DNA of 64,000 nucleotides from Nonomuraea wenchangensis (GTDB lineage: Bacteria > Actinomycetota > Actinomycetes > Streptosporangiales > Streptosporangiaceae), in NCBI RefSeq assembly GCF_900111685.1, contig NZ_FOHX01000003.1, forward strand, positions 1-64,000, given 5' to 3'. Positions 1-8,552 of this stretch are shown piece by piece; the stretch's first letter is position 1; the number at the start of each line of letters is the position of its first letter. The position numbers and the translations under genes are program-made. The notes below the pieces were generated by a model, which was not told the DNA's origin, made no database searches, and saw nothing but the letters and a program-made list of their open reading frames with translations.

Positions 1-318
1 GCTCATCAGCAGCTCGGCGGGCCGATCGTGCTGATCTGGGACAACGTCAGCACCCACCTCGACGCCCGGATGCGCGCCCTGATCGAGGCGCGTCCGTGGC
101 TGACGGTGTTCTACCTGCCGACCTACGCACCCGACCTCAACCCGGTGGAGATGGCGTGGTCGCACCTCAAACGCAGCCTGGGCAATCTGGCCCCCTGCAC
201 ACTCGACGAACTCGCCAAGGTCATCCGCAGCCGACTCAAGCAGATGCAGTACCGCGCCAGCCTCCTGGACGCCTTCCTGGCACACACCGGCCTGATCACG
301 AACCCGAGATCGACATGA
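1..318 (+). CDS. IS630-type DDE transposase, C-terminal part (cut by window edge)
   Basis: The reading frame is open from the first base to a TGA at 316-318, giving the last 105 residues of a transposase. The motif LIWDNVSTH supplies the second catalytic Asp, and PDLNPVEMAWSHLK supplies the final Glu of the DDE triad, both typical of the IS630/Tc1-mariner superfamily. The N-terminal helix-turn-helix and first Asp lie left of the window. The gene belongs to an insertion sequence at or near the edge of the prophage. Whether it is intact cannot be judged. Confidence 0.85.
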   Translation, partial: AHQQLGGPIVLIWDNVSTHLDARMRALIEARPWLTVFYLPTYAPDLNPVEMAWSHLKRSLGNLAPCTLDELAKVIRSRLKQMQYRASLLDAFLAHTGLITNPRST

Positions 319-345
319 AACCTCAAACTTTCAATCTCTGTAGTA
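319..345. repeat. Putative right terminal sequence of the IS630-type element
   Basis: The stretch directly after the transposase stop, ending near a TA dinucleotide at about 344-345, is AT-richer than its surroundings and is where the right inverted repeat of an IS630-type element is expected. These elements insert at TA. The left copy is outside the window, so the terminal repeat cannot be confirmed. Confidence 0.35.
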
Positions 346-414
346 GACACACTGACACAGGCGATATCCAACCTGGGCGTGCTTCTGGTGCTGGCACTGC
401 TGACCATGTGGTAG
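346..414 (+). pseudogene. Hydrophobic C-terminal remnant of a small membrane protein next to the IS end
   Basis: Directly after the presumed IS end an open frame encodes about 22 residues ending in a strongly hydrophobic run (SNLGVLLVLALLTMW) and a TAG at 412-414. No plausible start codon exists between the transposase stop and this segment. It looks like the tail of a single-span membrane protein cut by the IS insertion, but it is too short for a family assignment and could be fortuitous. Confidence 0.25.
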
Positions 415-444
415 GACACGCTGATTATCTGGTGGTGACACAGC

Positions 445-720
445 ATGCCGAGAAGCAAAGGCAGGGCTGGTCGCCCCTGGCGTAGGGCACGGGCTCAGGT
501 GCTAGCTGCTTCCAATATTTGCTGGCTCTGTGGTCGGCCTATCGACATGGACTTGCCTCCGAATCATCGTATGAGTGCGACAGTCGATCACATTGACCCG
601 ATTTCTCGTGGCGGCGATCCGCTAAATATCGCGCTGCTTCGTCCTGCTCATCGGTCCTGCAACAGCAGCCGAGGAAATAAGGACCCGAAGCCTCGTAGGC
701 GACAGTCACGGGACTGGTAG
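445..720 (+). CDS. Phage HNH endonuclease
   Basis: This 91-residue protein has a CxxC knuckle (Cys26, Cys29), the D-H-I-D core at 48-51, Asn61, His69 and Cys72, which together form the zinc-finger HNH nuclease pattern. Small HNH proteins are commonly found directly upstream of the terminase in cos-type HK97-like phages. There they are needed for terminase cleavage and head morphogenesis. Its place just before terS/terL fits this. The start at 445 is the first ATG, with a weak GGTGG upstream. The basic Arg/Lys-rich N- and C-termini are consistent with DNA binding. Confidence 0.85.
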   Translation: MPRSKGRAGRPWRRARAQVLAASNICWLCGRPIDMDLPPNHRMSATVDHIDPISRGGDPLNIALLRPAHRSCNSSRGNKDPKPRRRQSRDW

Positions 721-819
721 GGCGGCCACGGGGGTGCCTTGCCCTCGAAGAATTCCCGAACCGGGTGACCCCCCACGCAGGCGACCTTTTTTTGTGCGAA
801 ACGGCAGGGGGACGTCACG

Positions 820-1146
820 ATGCGTGAATCCGCAGGCCAGCGAGCGAAGTCAAGCAAGCGTCCGGACAGGTACGACGACGAGAATCACGGCCCCATTGAG
901 ACGGCTGTACGTCGCGAAATCGCGGAAATCGGCCTCGAAGGAAAGATGACGGACTCCTACGCGGAGATTTGCTACAACCTCGCGCGCACGCTCGACAACG
1001 GCGCTGGATATGTCGCGGCGGCTGTCGCCAAGGAGCTCAGGGAGACGCTTCAAATGATTGAGGAGGCTTCCGGTGACGACAACAGCGCCGACCTCTTCAC
1101 TCGACTCGCAGCTCATATGCCTTCCCCGGTTCGGAACGCCTCGTAA
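820..1146 (+). CDS. Terminase small subunit-like protein
   Basis: This 108-residue protein starts at an ATG preceded by AGGGGGA and overlaps the start of the large terminase gene by about 70 bp. It is predicted mainly helical and charged, and its central section (AEICYNLARTLDNG) resembles the P27-type small terminase of actinobacterial phages. The assignment rests on position between HNH and terL and on size; sequence similarity by eye is weak. Its role would be recognition of phage DNA and regulation of TerL during packaging. Confidence 0.7.
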   Translation: MRESAGQRAKSSKRPDRYDDENHGPIETAVRREIAEIGLEGKMTDSYAEICYNLARTLDNGAGYVAAAVAKELRETLQMIEEASGDDNSADLFTRLAAHMPSPVRNAS

Positions 1147-2542
1147 TTACGACCGTCCGACGTATGGGCCAATGGTCGGCGAGATTGCTCGAAGTCTCGG
1201 CACTCCGCTCATGCCCTGGCAGCAGTACGTCGTTGACGTCGCACTTGAGTACGACCCTAATACCGGCCTCCTGTTCTACGAGGAGGTCGTATTAACGGTC
1301 CCTCGGCAGTCGGGCAAGACCACGCTGCTTCTCTCGGCCATGGTTCAGCGAGCCATCGGCTTCGGGGAAAAGCAGCGGATCATCTACACGGCTCAGAACC
1401 GAATTTCGGCCCGCAAGAAGTGGGAAGACGAGCACGTAGAGACGCTGAGGAAGTCCAAGGAGTTCAAGAAGCTCTTCAGCGTCCGGAAGCAGCTCGGCCA
1501 AGAGGCTATCCGCTGGAACAACGGCTCGACGCACGGCATCGAGTCCAACACCGAGAAGGCCGGTCACGGCGAGACGCTCGACATGGGCGTGATCGACGAG
1601 GCGTTCGCTCAGGAAGACGATCGTCTGGAGCAGGCATTCAAGCCCGCGATGAGCACGAGGCCGCTGGCTCAGCTCTGGGTCCTCTCGACGGCCGGTAACG
1701 CCAAGAGCACGTACCTCCGGTCGAAGGTGGACGCCGGACGTGCTCATGTCCGCGAAGGACTCGACTGCGGCGTCTGCTACTTCGAGTGGTCGGCTCCTCC
1801 GGAAGCCGATCCTGGTGACCCTGCTACGTGGTGGGCCTGCATGCCTGCGCTCGGGCACACGATCAGCGAGAAGAAGATCGCTGGGTTCTACAAGTCGATG
1901 AAGCTGCCGGAGTTCCGGCGTGCGTTCCTCAACCAGTGGCCGGACGACTCGCCTGACGAGTGGCTGGTCATTCCGAAGCCGTCCTGGGACAACCTCTTCG
2001 ACGAGGACTCGGACGCCAGGGACCTCCTGGTCTTCAGCGCCGACGTCACGCCGGACAGGTCCATGGGCTCGATCGTGTTGGCCGGCAAGCGGTCGGACGG
2101 TCTGATCCATGTCGAGCTGACGGACAACAAGCGTGGTACCGGCTGGATGCTTGGCCGGCTCATCGAGCTCAACGATCGCTGGAAGCCTGCCTGCGTCGCC
2201 ATCGACGAGCGCGGGAACGCAGCGTTCCTGATCCCTGGCCTCATCGCCGCTGGCGTGAACGTCGTCAAGCCGTACGCACGAGAAATCGCGTCGGCATCGG
2301 CCTACGTGTACGACGCCGTGACGGACATGAAGACGATCCGGCATCTCGATCAGCCCGAGCTCAATTCGGCGCTGGCAGGAGCCGTCAAGCGTGAGCTCAG
2401 CGGCGGTTGGTCATGGGCTCGGCTCAGTCCGAGCGTCGATATCTCGCCGCTGGTCGCGATGACCAATGCCGTTTGGGGCCTTGAGCTGAATCCGAACGCG
2501 CACAAGAAGAAGGGCTCACGCCCGAAGGTCCGTTTCCTGTGA
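1073..2542 (+). CDS. terL: Terminase large subunit
   Basis: The packaging ATPase-nuclease, 489 residues. An adenine-type Walker A (PRQSGKTT, residues 77-84) and a Walker B with catalytic Glu (MGVIDEA, 171-177) define the motor domain. The C-terminal half carries the RNase H-like nuclease, with acidic residues in FSADVTPD and CVAIDERGN. The preferred start is GTG 1073, six bases after GAGGAGG; an upstream TTG at 1058 is possible. Its 5' end lies inside the terS reading frame. It packages concatemeric DNA through the portal protein encoded two genes downstream. Confidence 0.95.
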   Translation: MTTTAPTSSLDSQLICLPRFGTPRNYDRPTYGPMVGEIARSLGTPLMPWQQYVVDVALEYDPNTGLLFYEEVVLTVPRQSGKTTLLLSAMVQRAIGFGEKQRIIYTAQNRISARKKWEDEHVETLRKSKEFKKLFSVRKQLGQEAIRWNNGSTHGIESNTEKAGHGETLDMGVIDEAFAQEDDRLEQAFKPAMSTRPLAQLWVLSTAGNAKSTYLRSKVDAGRAHVREGLDCGVCYFEWSAPPEADPGDPATWWACMPALGHTISEKKIAGFYKSMKLPEFRRAFLNQWPDDSPDEWLVIPKPSWDNLFDEDSDARDLLVFSADVTPDRSMGSIVLAGKRSDGLIHVELTDNKRGTGWMLGRLIELNDRWKPACVAIDERGNAAFLIPGLIAAGVNVVKPYAREIASASAYVYDAVTDMKTIRHLDQPELNSALAGAVKRELSGGWSWARLSPSVDISPLVAMTNAVWGLELNPNAHKKKGSRPKVRFL

Positions 2543-2550
2543 GGTAATCC

Positions 2551-2739
2551 GTGCCCAAGTTTTCAGGGCTTTCTCTGTCACGGGCTGGCGCGGTTCTGGG
2601 GTCGGTCCTCCTCGTCCTCGGAGTCGCGCTGTCCTTCGGCTTCGCATACTCCCTGATCCTCCTCGGAGCGCTGATCCTTACTGGCTCGCTCCTGTTCATC
2701 GACACCGAACCGGACGAGCGGAAGGAGCTGCGTAGGTGA
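2551..2739 (+). CDS. Small two-span membrane protein between terminase and portal
   Basis: A 62-residue protein starting at GTG 2551 after GAGGTAAT. It has two hydrophobic segments (about residues 12-32 and 34-50) separated by a short turn, and a charged C-terminus. Small membrane proteins at this position are seen in other actinophages, but no function is established. Its TGA overlaps the portal GTG by four bases (GTGA), so the two are probably translationally coupled. It could be holin-like or superinfection-related; nothing in the sequence decides this. Confidence 0.7.
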   Translation: MPKFSGLSLSRAGAVLGSVLLVLGVALSFGFAYSLILLGALILTGSLLFIDTEPDERKELRR

Positions 2740-4124
2740 ACCTCCTTCAGCGCGCACTTTCAGGAATTCGGCGAGACGAGAAGCGCTACAGCTTCTCCGA
2801 CTGGGTAGCGGACAAGCAGCTCGGTCTTAACGCATCGCCGTTCTATGGCTGGTCCTATTCGGCCAACGTCGAAGAGGTCGAGAACAGTTTCGTCGGATAC
2901 ATCAACGGCGTTTATAAGGCCAACGGCGTGATTTTCTCGTCGATCGAGGCGCGCAAGCTCCTGTTCACCGAGGCGCGTTTCCAGTTCCAGCGTCTTCAGA
3001 ACGGCACGCCTGGCGAGCTGTTCGGCACTCACGAGCTCGACATCCTGGAAAATCCGTGGCCGAACGGTACGACTGGCGACCTCCTTGCCCGCATGGAGCA
3101 GGACGTCAGCCTCGCTGGGAACTTCTACGCGGTCCGTGAAGGCAAGCGTCTCCGGCGACTTCGACCCGACTGGGTTTACATCGTCTTGACGTCTGCGCCT
3201 GACGAGGCCGTGAAGTCCGACATCGCAGGCTACCAGTACCGGCCTGGCGGACTGAATTCCAACGCCGAGGCCAAGACGTACCTCCCGAATGAGGTCGTCC
3301 ACTGGGCTCCAATTCCTGATCCCGATGCGCAGTACCGGGGAATGAGCTGGATCACTCCGGTCATTCGCGAGGTCATCTCGGACAAGGCCGCGACGCTCCA
3401 TAAGTCGAAGTTCTACGAGAACGCGGCGACTCCAAACATGGTCGTGTCCTTCAAGGAGACGGTCACGGAGGACCAGTTCGAGCAGTACATGGAGGAGCTC
3501 GCAGCAGCTCATCAGGGCGCTACGAACGCCTACAAGACCATGTATCTGGCTGGTGGCGCTGACGTAAGGGTTGTCGGCTCCGACTTCGCTCAGATGGACT
3601 TCAAGGCCGTCCAGGGCGCTGGTGAGACTCGCATTGCGGCGGCTGCTCGTGTGCCGGCAATCATCGTCGGCCTGTCCGAGGGTCTGGCGGCTGCCACCTA
3701 CAGCAACTATGGCCAGGCTCGTCGAGCGTTCGGCGATCACTGGGCTCGTCCGCAATGGCGTTCGGCGTGTGCGGCGCTTTCCACGGTCATCAATGTCCCG
3801 AGGGGCTGTCGCCTCTGGTACGACGACCGCGACATCGCGTTCCTCCGTGACGATCAGATGGACATCGCGAAAATCGCGGCGATGAATGCGCAGTCCATTC
3901 GATCCCTCGTTGAGGCCGGTTATGAGCCCGACGCAGTTGCGCAGGCGATCGTCTCGGATGACCTGTCAATCCTGATCGGCAATCACACGGGCGTCTTCTC
4001 GGTTCAGCTTCAGCCTGCTGTTGATCCCGACGCTGATCCAACGGACGTGGACCCCGAACCTCCTGATCCGGACCTGATGCCGGACGACGGGGACGATCCT
4101 GTTTCCGCGAAGGAAGGTAATTAG
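2736..4124 (+). CDS. Portal protein (HK97 gp3-like)
   Basis: This 462-residue protein forms the dodecameric ring through which DNA enters the capsid. Its length, the internal segment VQGAGETRIAAAARVPAIIVG (a typical HK97-portal-type core, shortened here) and its place between terL and the prohead protease support the call. The C-terminus is rich in Asp and Pro (residues about 430-455), as is common in disordered portal tails. The start is GTG 2736, coupled to the preceding gene. Confidence 0.92.
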   Translation: MNLLQRALSGIRRDEKRYSFSDWVADKQLGLNASPFYGWSYSANVEEVENSFVGYINGVYKANGVIFSSIEARKLLFTEARFQFQRLQNGTPGELFGTHELDILENPWPNGTTGDLLARMEQDVSLAGNFYAVREGKRLRRLRPDWVYIVLTSAPDEAVKSDIAGYQYRPGGLNSNAEAKTYLPNEVVHWAPIPDPDAQYRGMSWITPVIREVISDKAATLHKSKFYENAATPNMVVSFKETVTEDQFEQYMEELAAAHQGATNAYKTMYLAGGADVRVVGSDFAQMDFKAVQGAGETRIAAAARVPAIIVGLSEGLAAATYSNYGQARRAFGDHWARPQWRSACAALSTVINVPRGCRLWYDDRDIAFLRDDQMDIAKIAAMNAQSIRSLVEAGYEPDAVAQAIVSDDLSILIGNHTGVFSVQLQPAVDPDADPTDVDPEPPDPDLMPDDGDDPVSAKEGN

Positions 4125-4126
4125 CG

Positions 4127-4894
4127 GTGGAAGTTATCCGCGACCTCGATATCGTCCGCGCGGTTCCGCCTTCTGCCCTTCTGCGCGCGGAAGACGGGCC
4201 CGCGAATTCCATGCCGACTATGACCGTTCGGTTCTCCCAGTTCGACACCTGGTACGAAATCGACTCGGTCTGGGAGGGGCGGTTCCTGGAGCGCACCGTG
4301 AAGGGTGCCTTCAAGAAGACGATCTCCGAAAATCGGCAAAACGTGAAGGTCCTGTTCGACCATGGATATGACCCTTCAGTTGGCAACAAGGTCCTCGGCG
4401 CGATCGAGTCGCTGAGCGAGGGACCTGACGGCCCTGTCGGCGAAGTCCCGCTGTTCGACACCTCATACAACAGGGACCTGCTCCCTGGCCTTGAGGCCGG
4501 TGTCTACGGCTCCTCGTTCCGGTTCCGCGTGATCCGCGACGAGTGGAACGACGATCCTGGCCGGTCCGAGTACAACCCGGACGGAATTCCTGAGCGGACT
4601 ATCAAGGAGGTCAGGCTCTTCGAGTTCGGTCCGGTCACTTTTCCGGCCAATCCTGATTCGACGGCAGGTGTCCGGTCTCAGACCGACATTTATTACGAGC
4701 ATCTCCGCAGCCGAGAACCGCAGAAGGTTGCCGACCTGTATGAGCGTGCTCGCTCTCTCCGCACCCTGCCGACCCTTGACGGCAGCGCCGCGTCCATTCC
4801 GAACCTCGCGCCGGTTGATGCCACCCGAGGTCTTTCCGCAAGCGCACGAGAGCGAATTCTCGCGCTTCCGTTTCTGACTGAGGGAAACAAGTAA
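4127..4894 (+). CDS. HK97-family prohead maturation protease
   Basis: The 255-residue serine protease (S78/U35 type) cleaves the scaffold part of the capsid protein during head maturation. The conserved FDHGYDPS block supplies the catalytic His (about residue 79) and YGSSFRFR supplies the Ser (about 129-130). The basic C-terminal third after residue 180 is less conserved. The GTG start follows the portal stop by two bases, and the stop at 4894 abuts the capsid ATG at 4895, so expression is tightly coupled. Confidence 0.93.
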   Translation: MEVIRDLDIVRAVPPSALLRAEDGPANSMPTMTVRFSQFDTWYEIDSVWEGRFLERTVKGAFKKTISENRQNVKVLFDHGYDPSVGNKVLGAIESLSEGPDGPVGEVPLFDTSYNRDLLPGLEAGVYGSSFRFRVIRDEWNDDPGRSEYNPDGIPERTIKEVRLFEFGPVTFPANPDSTAGVRSQTDIYYEHLRSREPQKVADLYERARSLRTLPTLDGSAASIPNLAPVDATRGLSASARERILALPFLTEGNK

Positions 4895-6304
4895 ATGAAT
4901 CTCACTGCACGTCTCACCGAGGTTGAGAACGAGCTCCGCAGCATCCACGAGGGCGCTGGCGGCGACGCTCTGACCGCCGAGGCCGAGGCTCGCTGGGACG
5001 AGCTGGTCACTGAGCGGGACAGCCTGAACGCCTCCATCCGCAAGGACGAGGAGCGTCGGGCGCTGGCCAACGAGCTGGCCGCGAAGCCGGCGAACGTCCA
5101 GACTGGCGACGGCGTCCGTAGCGCGCCCAACGTAATCGTCAAGCGCAGCCCGTTCGAGGCCATTGAGAACCGCTCCGGCATGAGCGGCCAGGAGTACCGC
5201 AAGGCGCTCGTGGACGCGAACCTTCGCGCTGCCGAGGGTCTGATCGACGGTGCCGCGAACGAAAAGCGGTTCGAGTACCTGGTCAAGCGTCACGCTGGTG
5301 ACACCGACTGGGCCAAGAACATCCTGGCTCGCTCCCGTCCCGAGTACACCTCGGCCTGGAGCAAGCTCATGCGCGGTCGTCCCGAGATGCTGACCAGCGA
5401 GGAGCGCGCGGCGCTGGCCGTGAGCACCAACACTCAGGGCGGCTACCTGGTCCCGACCCACCTGGATCCGACGCTGATCCTGACGAACGACGGCTCGTCC
5501 AACGTCATGCGCAGCATCGCCCGTGTCGTGACTCTGACCAACGGCGCGAACGTCTGGCACGGTGTCAGCACCGCTGGCGTTACCGCTTCGTGGGATGGCG
5601 AGCTCACCGAGGTCTCGGACGACTCCCCGAGCCTGGTTGGTCCGTCGATCCCGGTCCACAGCGCCAAGTCGCTGGTTCAGGCGTCGATCGAGGCGTTCGA
5701 GGATATCGACAACCTGTCGTCTGACGTCCTCATGATGTTCGCGGATGCCCGTGACCGGCTTGAGGGCGCTGCGCACATGACCGGCTCCGGCTCGAACCAG
5801 CCGCGCGGTATCTTCACCGCTCTGGACGCCAACACCAACGTCGAGCTCGTCTCGACCACGGCGGCGACCATCGGCGAGGTTGACCTGAGCGCGCTCTACA
5901 AGGCCGTTCCGGTTCGGTATCGTCGCAACTCGTCCTGGGTCATGAACCCGCTCTACAACCTGGCCATCAAGCGTCTCGGCACTGCCGTCAGCTCCGCCTT
6001 CTCCGGCGACCTGCGGCTCGCTCCGACCGACGCGATTCTCGGCCGTCCGGTTGTGGAGAGCGACGACGCTCCGTCCACCCAGACCACTACGGTTCGGGAC
6101 AACGAGATCGTCTTCGGCGACTTCTCGAACTACGTGATCGTGGACAAGCCTGGTTCGACCAGCGTGGAGTTCATTCCCCACATGTTCAACCCGACCACGA
6201 ACCTGCCTGACGGTCGTCGGGCCTGGTACATGCACTTCCGTACCGGCGCTGACTCGGTCAACGACGGCGCGTTCCGCCTGCTCCAGGACAAGACCTCGGC
6301 GTAA
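4895..6304 (+). CDS. Major capsid protein (HK97 fold) with N-terminal scaffold domain
   Basis: A 469-residue precursor. Residues 1-60 are charged and predicted coiled coil (the delta/scaffold domain), followed by a linker and the HK97-fold shell protein beginning near residue 150. Features include TQGGYLVPT and the beta-rich C-terminal half with PVVESDDAP. The protease encoded immediately upstream would remove the N-terminal domain. Codon use is the most GC-biased of the phage genes, as expected for a very highly expressed protein. A perfect 10-bp stem-loop follows the gene at 6357-6391. Confidence 0.95.
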   Translation: MNLTARLTEVENELRSIHEGAGGDALTAEAEARWDELVTERDSLNASIRKDEERRALANELAAKPANVQTGDGVRSAPNVIVKRSPFEAIENRSGMSGQEYRKALVDANLRAAEGLIDGAANEKRFEYLVKRHAGDTDWAKNILARSRPEYTSAWSKLMRGRPEMLTSEERAALAVSTNTQGGYLVPTHLDPTLILTNDGSSNVMRSIARVVTLTNGANVWHGVSTAGVTASWDGELTEVSDDSPSLVGPSIPVHSAKSLVQASIEAFEDIDNLSSDVLMMFADARDRLEGAAHMTGSGSNQPRGIFTALDANTNVELVSTTAATIGEVDLSALYKAVPVRYRRNSSWVMNPLYNLAIKRLGTAVSSAFSGDLRLAPTDAILGRPVVESDDAPSTQTTTVRDNEIVFGDFSNYVIVDKPGSTSVEFIPHMFNPTTNLPDGRRAWYMHFRTGADSVNDGAFRLLQDKTSA

Positions 6305-6356
6305 CGGAATTCGGCTCTGGCGTACTGCTGCGCGCTGCGCTGGAGCCGTTTCAACG

Positions 6357-6391
6357 AGGAGGGTCGGTTTTCTGCGGGGATGCCGACCCTC
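6357..6391 (+). terminator. Stem-loop after the capsid gene (probable partial terminator)
   Basis: GGAGGGTCGG at 6357-6366 pairs perfectly with CCGACCCTCC at 6382-6391 across a 15-base loop; a weak T-containing tail follows. It lies 50 bases after the capsid stop, in a gap otherwise free of genes. An attenuating terminator here would raise capsid output relative to downstream genes, or it may act as an RNA stability element. Confidence 0.6.
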
Positions 6392-6430
6392 CTTCAATCC
6401 CCGCAATTCCCGCGCATTAGGAGTTTCAGC

Positions 6431-6667
6431 ATGCGTCGCGTTCGAGTTCGACCGGCCTCTGAAGGCGGTCCCTGCGCCGTTCAGCACCCTGTGCACGGCC
6501 AACTCATCGTCCCGAATCCGTCCGAGACCTACGACGCCAACGATCCGCTTGTTCGGGCGTTCCCGTGGCTGTTCGTCGATATCACCGAGGCGGGTTCCCC
6601 GGCTCCGGTAGAGCAGGCGACCAAGGCTCCTGGTGAGAAGCGCGCGTACACCAGGCGGAACCGTTGA
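6431..6667 (+). CDS. Small hypothetical virion-module protein
   Basis: A 78-residue protein starting at the ATG at 6431, eight bases after an AGGAG; an in-frame upstream ATG at 6380 lies inside the stem-loop and lacks a ribosome site. Sequence features are a basic N-terminus, a central segment PNPSETYDANDPLVRAFPW and a basic C-terminus. The YDANDPLVRAFPWLF pattern is common in short proteins after the capsid gene of actinophages, of unknown function. The last four bases overlap the TTG start of the glycosyltransferase gene. Confidence 0.75.
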   Translation: MRRVRVRPASEGGPCAVQHPVHGQLIVPNPSETYDANDPLVRAFPWLFVDITEAGSPAPVEQATKAPGEKRAYTRRNR

Positions 6668-7413
6668 TCCAGGGCTCGGCCGTCATCGGCATCATCGACA
6701 ACGGCTCCTGGTCAGCCTGCTTCGGCCTGTCGTTCGCCGAGACGATGCTCTACGACGCAGGAGCCGGCCAACGGTTCTACCGAGGCCCGAGGCCCTTCAT
6801 CAGGGTCACGGCCGGAACGATGGGACTCGTCGCTGCCAGGAACGAGATCGTACGAGGCTTCTTGGACAAGACCGAGGCCGAATGGCTGGTCTTCATCGAC
6901 ACGGACATGGGATTCGCTCCCGACACCGTGGACCGTCTCATCGCCTCGGCTGATCCAAAAGATCGGCCGGTCGTAGGAGCGCTCTGCTTCTCCCTCAAGA
7001 AGGAGAAGGGGAACGACTACTACGCCCAGTCGAACAGCCTCAAGCCGACGCTGTATCAGTACCATGAGCTGGAGAACGAGGTCGGCTTCGCTGCCATCTA
7101 CGACTACGAGCGGGACGCTCTGGTTGAGGTCTCCGGCACTGGAGCAGCGTGCATCGTCATCCACCGATCGGCGCTGGAGAGAATCCGAAAGTCGCTCGGT
7201 GACGTCTGGTTCGACCAGATCACTCACCCGACAGGCGATCACGGTAAGCCGAGGCAGTTCTCCGAGGACTTGTCCTTCTGCGTGCGGCTGGCGTCGATGG
7301 ATACGCCCATCTACGTTGATACCTCGGTGAAGACGACCCATGAGAAGGGCGCTCTTTACCTGGACGAGCCTACGTATGACCGCTTCCGCGCCATGTCTGC
7401 GGCTGGCTCCTGA
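6664..7413 (+). CDS. Phage-encoded GT-A-fold glycosyltransferase
   Basis: A 249-residue protein with the GT-A signature: an N-terminal Rossmann-like region, the invariant VAARNEIVR, and the metal-binding D-T-D at residues 79-81 (VFIDTDMGF). The later segment FSEDLSFC resembles the acidic catalytic motif ED of family 2-like enzymes. It starts at TTG 6664 and overlaps the previous gene. Placement between capsid and connector genes suggests that it glycosylates a virion protein, as known for some mycobacteriophages. DNA-base glycosylation is a less likely alternative. The donor sugar cannot be predicted. Confidence 0.85.
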   Translation: MIQGSAVIGIIDNGSWSACFGLSFAETMLYDAGAGQRFYRGPRPFIRVTAGTMGLVAARNEIVRGFLDKTEAEWLVFIDTDMGFAPDTVDRLIASADPKDRPVVGALCFSLKKEKGNDYYAQSNSLKPTLYQYHELENEVGFAAIYDYERDALVEVSGTGAACIVIHRSALERIRKSLGDVWFDQITHPTGDHGKPRQFSEDLSFCVRLASMDTPIYVDTSVKTTHEKGALYLDEPTYDRFRAMSAAGS

Positions 7414-7415
7414 TC

Positions 7416-7502
7416 CTCGTCTCAGTCTGACGAGTACGCCTAGACGGTCTGAGATCGCCTCTTGGGTACTTATCATTTCCTAGCTCAGAGGGAGTACGCC
7501 TA
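7416..7502 (+). repeat. Stem-loop and 11-bp direct repeat before the connector gene
   Basis: CTCGTC (7416-7421) pairs with GACGAG (7429-7434). The 11-mer GAGTACGCCTA occurs at 7432-7442 and again at 7492-7502, where its last bases lead into the ATG at 7502. The second copy therefore sits where the ribosome would bind, although a GAGGGAG also lies just upstream. It may be a start-associated repeat or a regulatory site. Function unknown. Confidence 0.45.
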
Positions 7503-8122
7503 TGGCTCTGGGAGACACGTACGCGACTCTGGAAGAGCTCAAGGCGTACATGTCGATCGACAAGCCGACGCTGAGCCTCAACGACGACCTCCTGGAAGAG
7601 GCCCTTGAATCGGCCTCTCGGGAAATCGACCGACACTGCGAGCGTCAGTTCAATAAGGCCGACGTCGTTTCCACACGGATCTACAGGCCGAAGGGCTGCA
7701 AGCTCGTCACGGTGGACGACTTCTACTCGACCGAGGGTCTGGTCATCGCCACAGATTCCGGCGACACGGGCTCGTTCAACACGGTCTGGTCGGAAACGCA
7801 GTACGAGCTGGAGCCGCTCAACGGGATCGTGAACGGCGAGTTCGGCTGGCCGTATTTTCGCATCCGGGCTGTCGGATCTGCTGCTTTCCCGGTCACCCAC
7901 GACCGCGCGAGCCTTCAAATAACAGCACTGTGGGGCTGGAGCGCTGTTCCGGCTCCAGTGAAGCGCGCAACGCTCGTCATCGCCAGCGAGACGGCCAAGC
8001 TCAAGGATTCCCCGTTCGGTGTCGCTGGTTACGGCGAATTCGGGCCAGTCCGAGTCAAGAATTCCCCGGTGGCCATGCGCATGCTCGCACCGTACCGGCT
8101 TCGTCCCGTGAAGGTGGGCTGA
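7502..8122 (+). CDS. Head-tail connector (gp6-like adaptor)
   Basis: A 206-residue protein. The N-terminal ATLEELKAYMSID and the helix with DRHCERQF are typical of phage gp6/connector proteins that bind under the portal ring. The C-terminal half contains TALWGWSAVP, a common block in actinophage head-tail connectors. It starts at ATG 7502 behind GAGGGAG. It is followed by genes of the size expected for head-closure and tail-terminator proteins. Confidence 0.85.
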   Translation: MALGDTYATLEELKAYMSIDKPTLSLNDDLLEEALESASREIDRHCERQFNKADVVSTRIYRPKGCKLVTVDDFYSTEGLVIATDSGDTGSFNTVWSETQYELEPLNGIVNGEFGWPYFRIRAVGSAAFPVTHDRASLQITALWGWSAVPAPVKRATLVIASETAKLKDSPFGVAGYGEFGPVRVKNSPVAMRMLAPYRLRPVKVG

Positions 8123-8123
8123 T

Positions 8124-8552
8124 ATGACCGAGGCGTCGATTCCCGAAATCATGCTGGGCATCAAGGAACGGCTGGACACGATCCTTGAGCTCAACACCTA
8201 CGACCACTCACCGGAACAGATAACAGCTCCTGCGGCCTTCGTGACCGTTCCACCGATCTCGAATTATCGGACGGCGATGAAGCGCGGTACGTATGAGATT
8301 CGGCCGACAGTGGTTGTCCTGGTGAGCGCCTCATCCGGCGAAGATGGTCAGTACGATCTCGCCGAATACATGACCCCTTTCGGTGACAAGTCCATCGTCC
8401 AGGCTATCGAAGGTGATCGAACGCTCGGAGGCCGCGTAAACGATTGCGTGGTCGAGTCCTTCGAGCCTCTCGGCATGGAGCCTGTCGGCCAGATCGAGTA
8501 CATCGGCGGCGTTTTCACGCTCCGGGTTCTAGCAAGAGGTGGAAGCGAATGA
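8124..8552 (+). CDS. Tail terminator / tail-completion-like protein
   Basis: A 142-residue protein starting two bases after the connector gene. Its size, the alternating beta-strand pattern, and the phrase APAAFVTVPP near residue 32 match minor-tail/tail-terminator proteins that sit between head-tail connectors and the tail tube. The assignment is by synteny and general pattern. Overlap with the next gene is four bases (ATGA). Confidence 0.65.
   Translation: MTEASIPEIMLGIKERLDTILELNTYDHSPEQITAPAAFVTVPPISNYRTAMKRGTYEIRPTVVVLVSASSGEDGQYDLAEYMTPFGDKSIVQAIEGDRTLGGRVNDCVVESFEPLGMEPVGQIEYIGGVFTLRVLARGGSE

Noticed and set aside
4463..6502. 679-residue minus-strand open frame opposite the protease and capsid genes
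   Set aside because: Shadow of the highly GC-biased capsid gene; no motifs, no ribosome site, Val/Arg-rich composition.
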